Positions 61,686-64,000 of a DNA stretch of 64,000 nt are shown piece after piece; the first letter of the stretch is position 1, and each line of letters begins with the position of its first letter. The notes under the pieces were generated by a model. The model saw only the letters and a program-made list of their open reading frames with translations. It was not told the DNA's origin and did no database searches. This DNA is from Symbiodinium kawagutii (lineage: Eukaryota; Sar; Dinophyceae; Suessiales; Symbiodiniaceae), in the NCBI GenBank assembly GCA_009767595.1, contig VSDK01028655.1, positions 208,434 through 272,433 of the forward strand. The letters are read 5' to 3'. Position numbers and translations under genes: made by a program.

Positions 61686-61796
61686 TTCCCGAACTTAGGT
61701 AACCGCGGCCATGGTGTAACGAGCCATCTGCCGCGCCACTACCAAGGAGCCCCAGTGACTTGGGCTTGGACAAAGCCAGATCTGAACAGAAATCTG
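61686..61796 (+). CDS. Candidate exon ending at a family-A tip
   Basis: After gagttttag: FPNLGNRGHGVTSHLPRHYQ, then GAPVTWAWTKPDLNRN, then CTG|GTTGGT. The last 20 bp recur, with the element, at 62998. Confidence 0.45.
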
Positions 61797-61942
61797 GTTG
61801 GTGGTTTAATCATGTTTTAATTTGCCTAGTAATCGTCTACAAAATGGTTGGTTGGTTTTACACATTTTATTTTCCCTAGTACTCATTAACAAATGGTTGG
61901 TTGACTAATATTGTTCACAGGGGTGCTTCAACCACCAACCAG
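61794..61942. mobile_element. Family-A TIR element with 4-bp target duplication AAAT
   Basis: ctggttggtggtttaatc to gcttcaaccaccaaccag, flanked by AAAT at 61790-61793 and 61943-61946. At 149 bp it is longer than its relatives because the start is partly repeated inside (ggttggttggttttacac). Confidence 0.8.
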
Positions 61943-62103
61943 AAATATAGCTTTATCCATCAACAAGAGTACCTACCAATCATCCAACTAAAAGCCATTC
62001 TTTACAGGGAAAGCACCAATGACTTGGTCGGTCGGCAATGGTAATGTGGTTGGTTGATCACCATCTTTGAGCAAAGCTTCTCAACTGATGGTTGATTCGT
62101 TGA

Positions 62104-62322
62104 TTGCTGGCGTGCCGAATGGTGGTGAAAAGCCAGTATCCAAGATTTTCAGGAGAGCAACACATAGATATCACTGAGAAGAAACATATCAGTGACGTGT
62201 TGCGATGTTTGGCTCGCCATCTCGTTGCATTGGTTCGAGCTGACGCATTGGTTGTCCAGCTGGTAGAATGGAAAATCTACCATTTACGGCTGGTTTGCCA
62301 GGGTTCTCCAAGAAAGATGTAA
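62104..62322 (+). CDS. Candidate exon, 72 codons
   Basis: It reads KSQYPRFSGEQHIDITEKKH, then ISDVLRCLARHLVALVRADA and LVVQLVEWKIYHLRLVCQGS. Clearly helix/strand-patterned. Last convincing exon in the window. Confidence 0.5.
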   Translation: MLACRMVVKSQYPRFSGEQHIDITEKKHISDVLRCLARHLVALVRADALVVQLVEWKIYHLRLVCQGSPRKM

Positions 62323-63021
62323 GTCAAGCCATTGGGTACTCCAAAACCTAGGTCGTAGTAGTAGGTAGTAATTGGTAGGGCTGGTGGTGATAGTAGCGGT
62401 AGCAACAGTGTAGTTGTTGTGAAGCATTGGTTTAGTTCATAGATTTCCATTATATTCACGGCCATTTTGGGGGTCAATCATTTTGACCCATAGCCATATG
62501 CTGATGATTCCAGGCGAGCATGGAGGTTAACCACTCACTTGGAAGCATTGATGAGCCATCATTGACCACTAGCCATTTCCAAGCACTAACCATTGAGATC
62601 CTTTCAGGGTGATGATAACTCTGATGTTTATTATTAATCATCAATTGAACTACAAACCATCAATGAGCACCAATCCATCCATGATCAAGCATCCATGAAA
62701 CAATCATTCACCATCAAATCACCAGTATCAACCATCAATCAACCATGAACTAACTTGCCATCCACTTGACAGGCTCACTCGAAACTGCGAACCAGAACAA
62801 AGCACACAACGCGAACCACCCCCAAACCATGAACTGACCATCACTGAACCATCCAGTGACCACCCATTAAGCATCATTCCATCAGCTCAGATTTGCTTTG
62901 CTGTGAATCCGAGGTCTCAGGATCATCTCTTGAGATGAATGATTTGAAGTCGCTGGATTCAGAAGGATCCAGCGATAAATGACTGGTTGGTGGTTACAAA
63001 AAGCCACAGCCGAACGGAAAT
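62323..63021. other. Exon-free repeat-text stretch
   Basis: CATCAATCAACCATGAAC-type text. Holds the start of the nested family-A copies near 62983. Confidence 0.4.
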
Positions 63022-63122
63022 CTGGTTGGTGGTTTGATTGACATGTTTTATTTTCCCTGATAATTGTTAACAAACGGTGAGTTATCTAATATTTTTCATT
63101 GGATGGTTTAACCACCAACCAG
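63022..63122. mobile_element. Family-A TIR element
   Basis: ctggttggtggtttgattga to atggtttaaccaccaaccag, core ttattttccctgataattgt. No matching target duplication. A second degenerate copy follows (63133-63236). Confidence 0.65.
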
Positions 63123-63299
63123 ATAGTAACCAGATCTTGTTGGTGGTTTTGAAATATTTTGAACATTATTTATATTCCATTATATTTGGAAATTGTTTCA
63201 ATAAATAATAGTTTACAGAAGGATCGAAACCACTAACCATTGATGTTTCACTCCAGATTCTGCAGCTTCGTCAAAAAAATAGTCAAATTTAGATATGCC

Positions 63300-63445
63300 A
63301 TCATATTTCAACAGTGTGGTTTCGGTTCGTTTCGGTTCGTTTTCGGTTTTTGGAAATTGATAGGGGACGGTTCGGTTTATATTCGGTTTCGGTTCCTGTC
63401 GGTTTGTTGTGCAGATCGGTTTGGTTCGGTTCGGTTTCGCAGATT
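63300..63445. repeat. GGTTCGGTTT-type degenerate repeat
   Basis: Repeated ggtttcggttcg, tcggtttatattcggtttcg and tggttcggttcggtttcg. Its ORFs (63240-63523) translate the repeat (FRFGSVRF) and are not genes. Confidence 0.7.
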
Positions 63446-63499
63446 AATTGTTTGTTTTACTGGTCGACTAATTTGTTTTGCTTTTTCCGGCTTCTGGTA

Positions 63500-64000
63500 A
63501 AAATAGATCAGATTTTTTATTAGTTTCTTTTAGTAATTATATAGTCTTTATGAAAATATATTCATTAATTGTTTTGTTTTTCTCGGTTTTTGGTAAAAGT
63601 AAATTAAGATTTTCTTTGTTTTTTTGTTTAGTAGTTGTGTAGTTTTAGTAGTGGTCGGTTTTATTGGTTGAATTTTTTTTAGGCATTTTAGTAAAAATAA
63701 ATTAAAATATTTATTTTTTATAATTTAATAATTATATAATAACAATAATTAATTTTATTAATTAAAAAATTATTTATTTTATTTTTAATAAAAATAAATA
63801 TTAATTATATTTTATATTTTTTATTTAGAAATTATATAATATCAAAATAACTAATTTTATTAATATATATATATATTTAAAAAAATATTTATTTTAATTT
63901 TAAAAAAAATATATTAATTAATTTAATAATTATATATTTATATTAATAATTTATTTTATTAATATTTTTTTTAATTAATAGATATAAATATTTTTTAAGA
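63500..64000. other. Extremely AT-rich tail
   Basis: From about 63650 nearly only A and T, rich in ttaattaa and tatttattt, with (TA)n at 63863-63876. Composition unlike the rest of the window. Confidence 0.7.

Noticed and set aside
63240-63523. ORFs with FRFGSVRF repeats resembling FMRFamide-like peptides
   Set aside because: Translation of the GGTTCGGTTT DNA repeat, with no processing-site logic.

Overview
The window looks like nuclear DNA of a dinoflagellate, most likely from the Suessiales (Symbiodiniaceae or Polarella type). The evidence is indirect. Short GC-rich coding islands with mostly G or C at third positions sit in long repeat-filled introns. Splice borders fit GT, GC and GA donors and AG|G acceptors. 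No bacterial operon signals are visible. Several unrelated families of short terminal-inverted-repeat (TIR) elements resemble the introner elements described from this group. No rRNA, tRNA, CRISPR array, transposase or reverse transcriptase was recognised.

Layout. 1-8.2 kb: scattered plus-strand candidate exons, broken at 2838-5013 by a very uniform satellite (68 monomers of 32 bp, arranged in 96-bp units). 8.66-10.74 kb: the best multi-exon gene, a multi-pass membrane protein with a TIR-domain-like sensor block. It has a GA-AG intron that contains a TIR element. 11.2-11.6 kb: pentamer and tetramer repeats. 13-15.2 kb: compact ORFs. 17.4-34.6 kb: many short plus-strand exons, several coiled-coil, plus one long minus-strand candidate at 23.2-23.8 kb. 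34.3-37.5 kb: denser ORFs. 37.4-41.5 kb: an island without the usual intron repeat text. It carries one intronless P-loop ATPase gene with a plastid-type leader, a 107-bp direct repeat and a broken ORF series. 41.8-62.3 kb: exons again, including a probable MFS transporter fragment (44.8 kb) and a minus-strand broken gene (43.6-44.2 kb). 63.25-64 kb: a GGTTCGGTTT-type repeat passing into extremely AT-rich sequence.

How the parts fit. Apart from the membrane gene and the ATPase gene, I cannot join exons into whole proteins or name functions. Most exons lie on the plus strand, as expected for dinoflagellate unidirectional gene blocks. Many minus-strand ORFs are antisense shadows of GC3-rich exons. 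The intervening DNA is largely built from degenerate text around CAACCATCATCAACCA and its complement, into which the TIR families inserted. In several places a TIR tip begins exactly where a coding frame ends and supplies the GT of a possible 5' splice site. Exon borders are inferred by eye and are approximate; names are given only where motifs allow.
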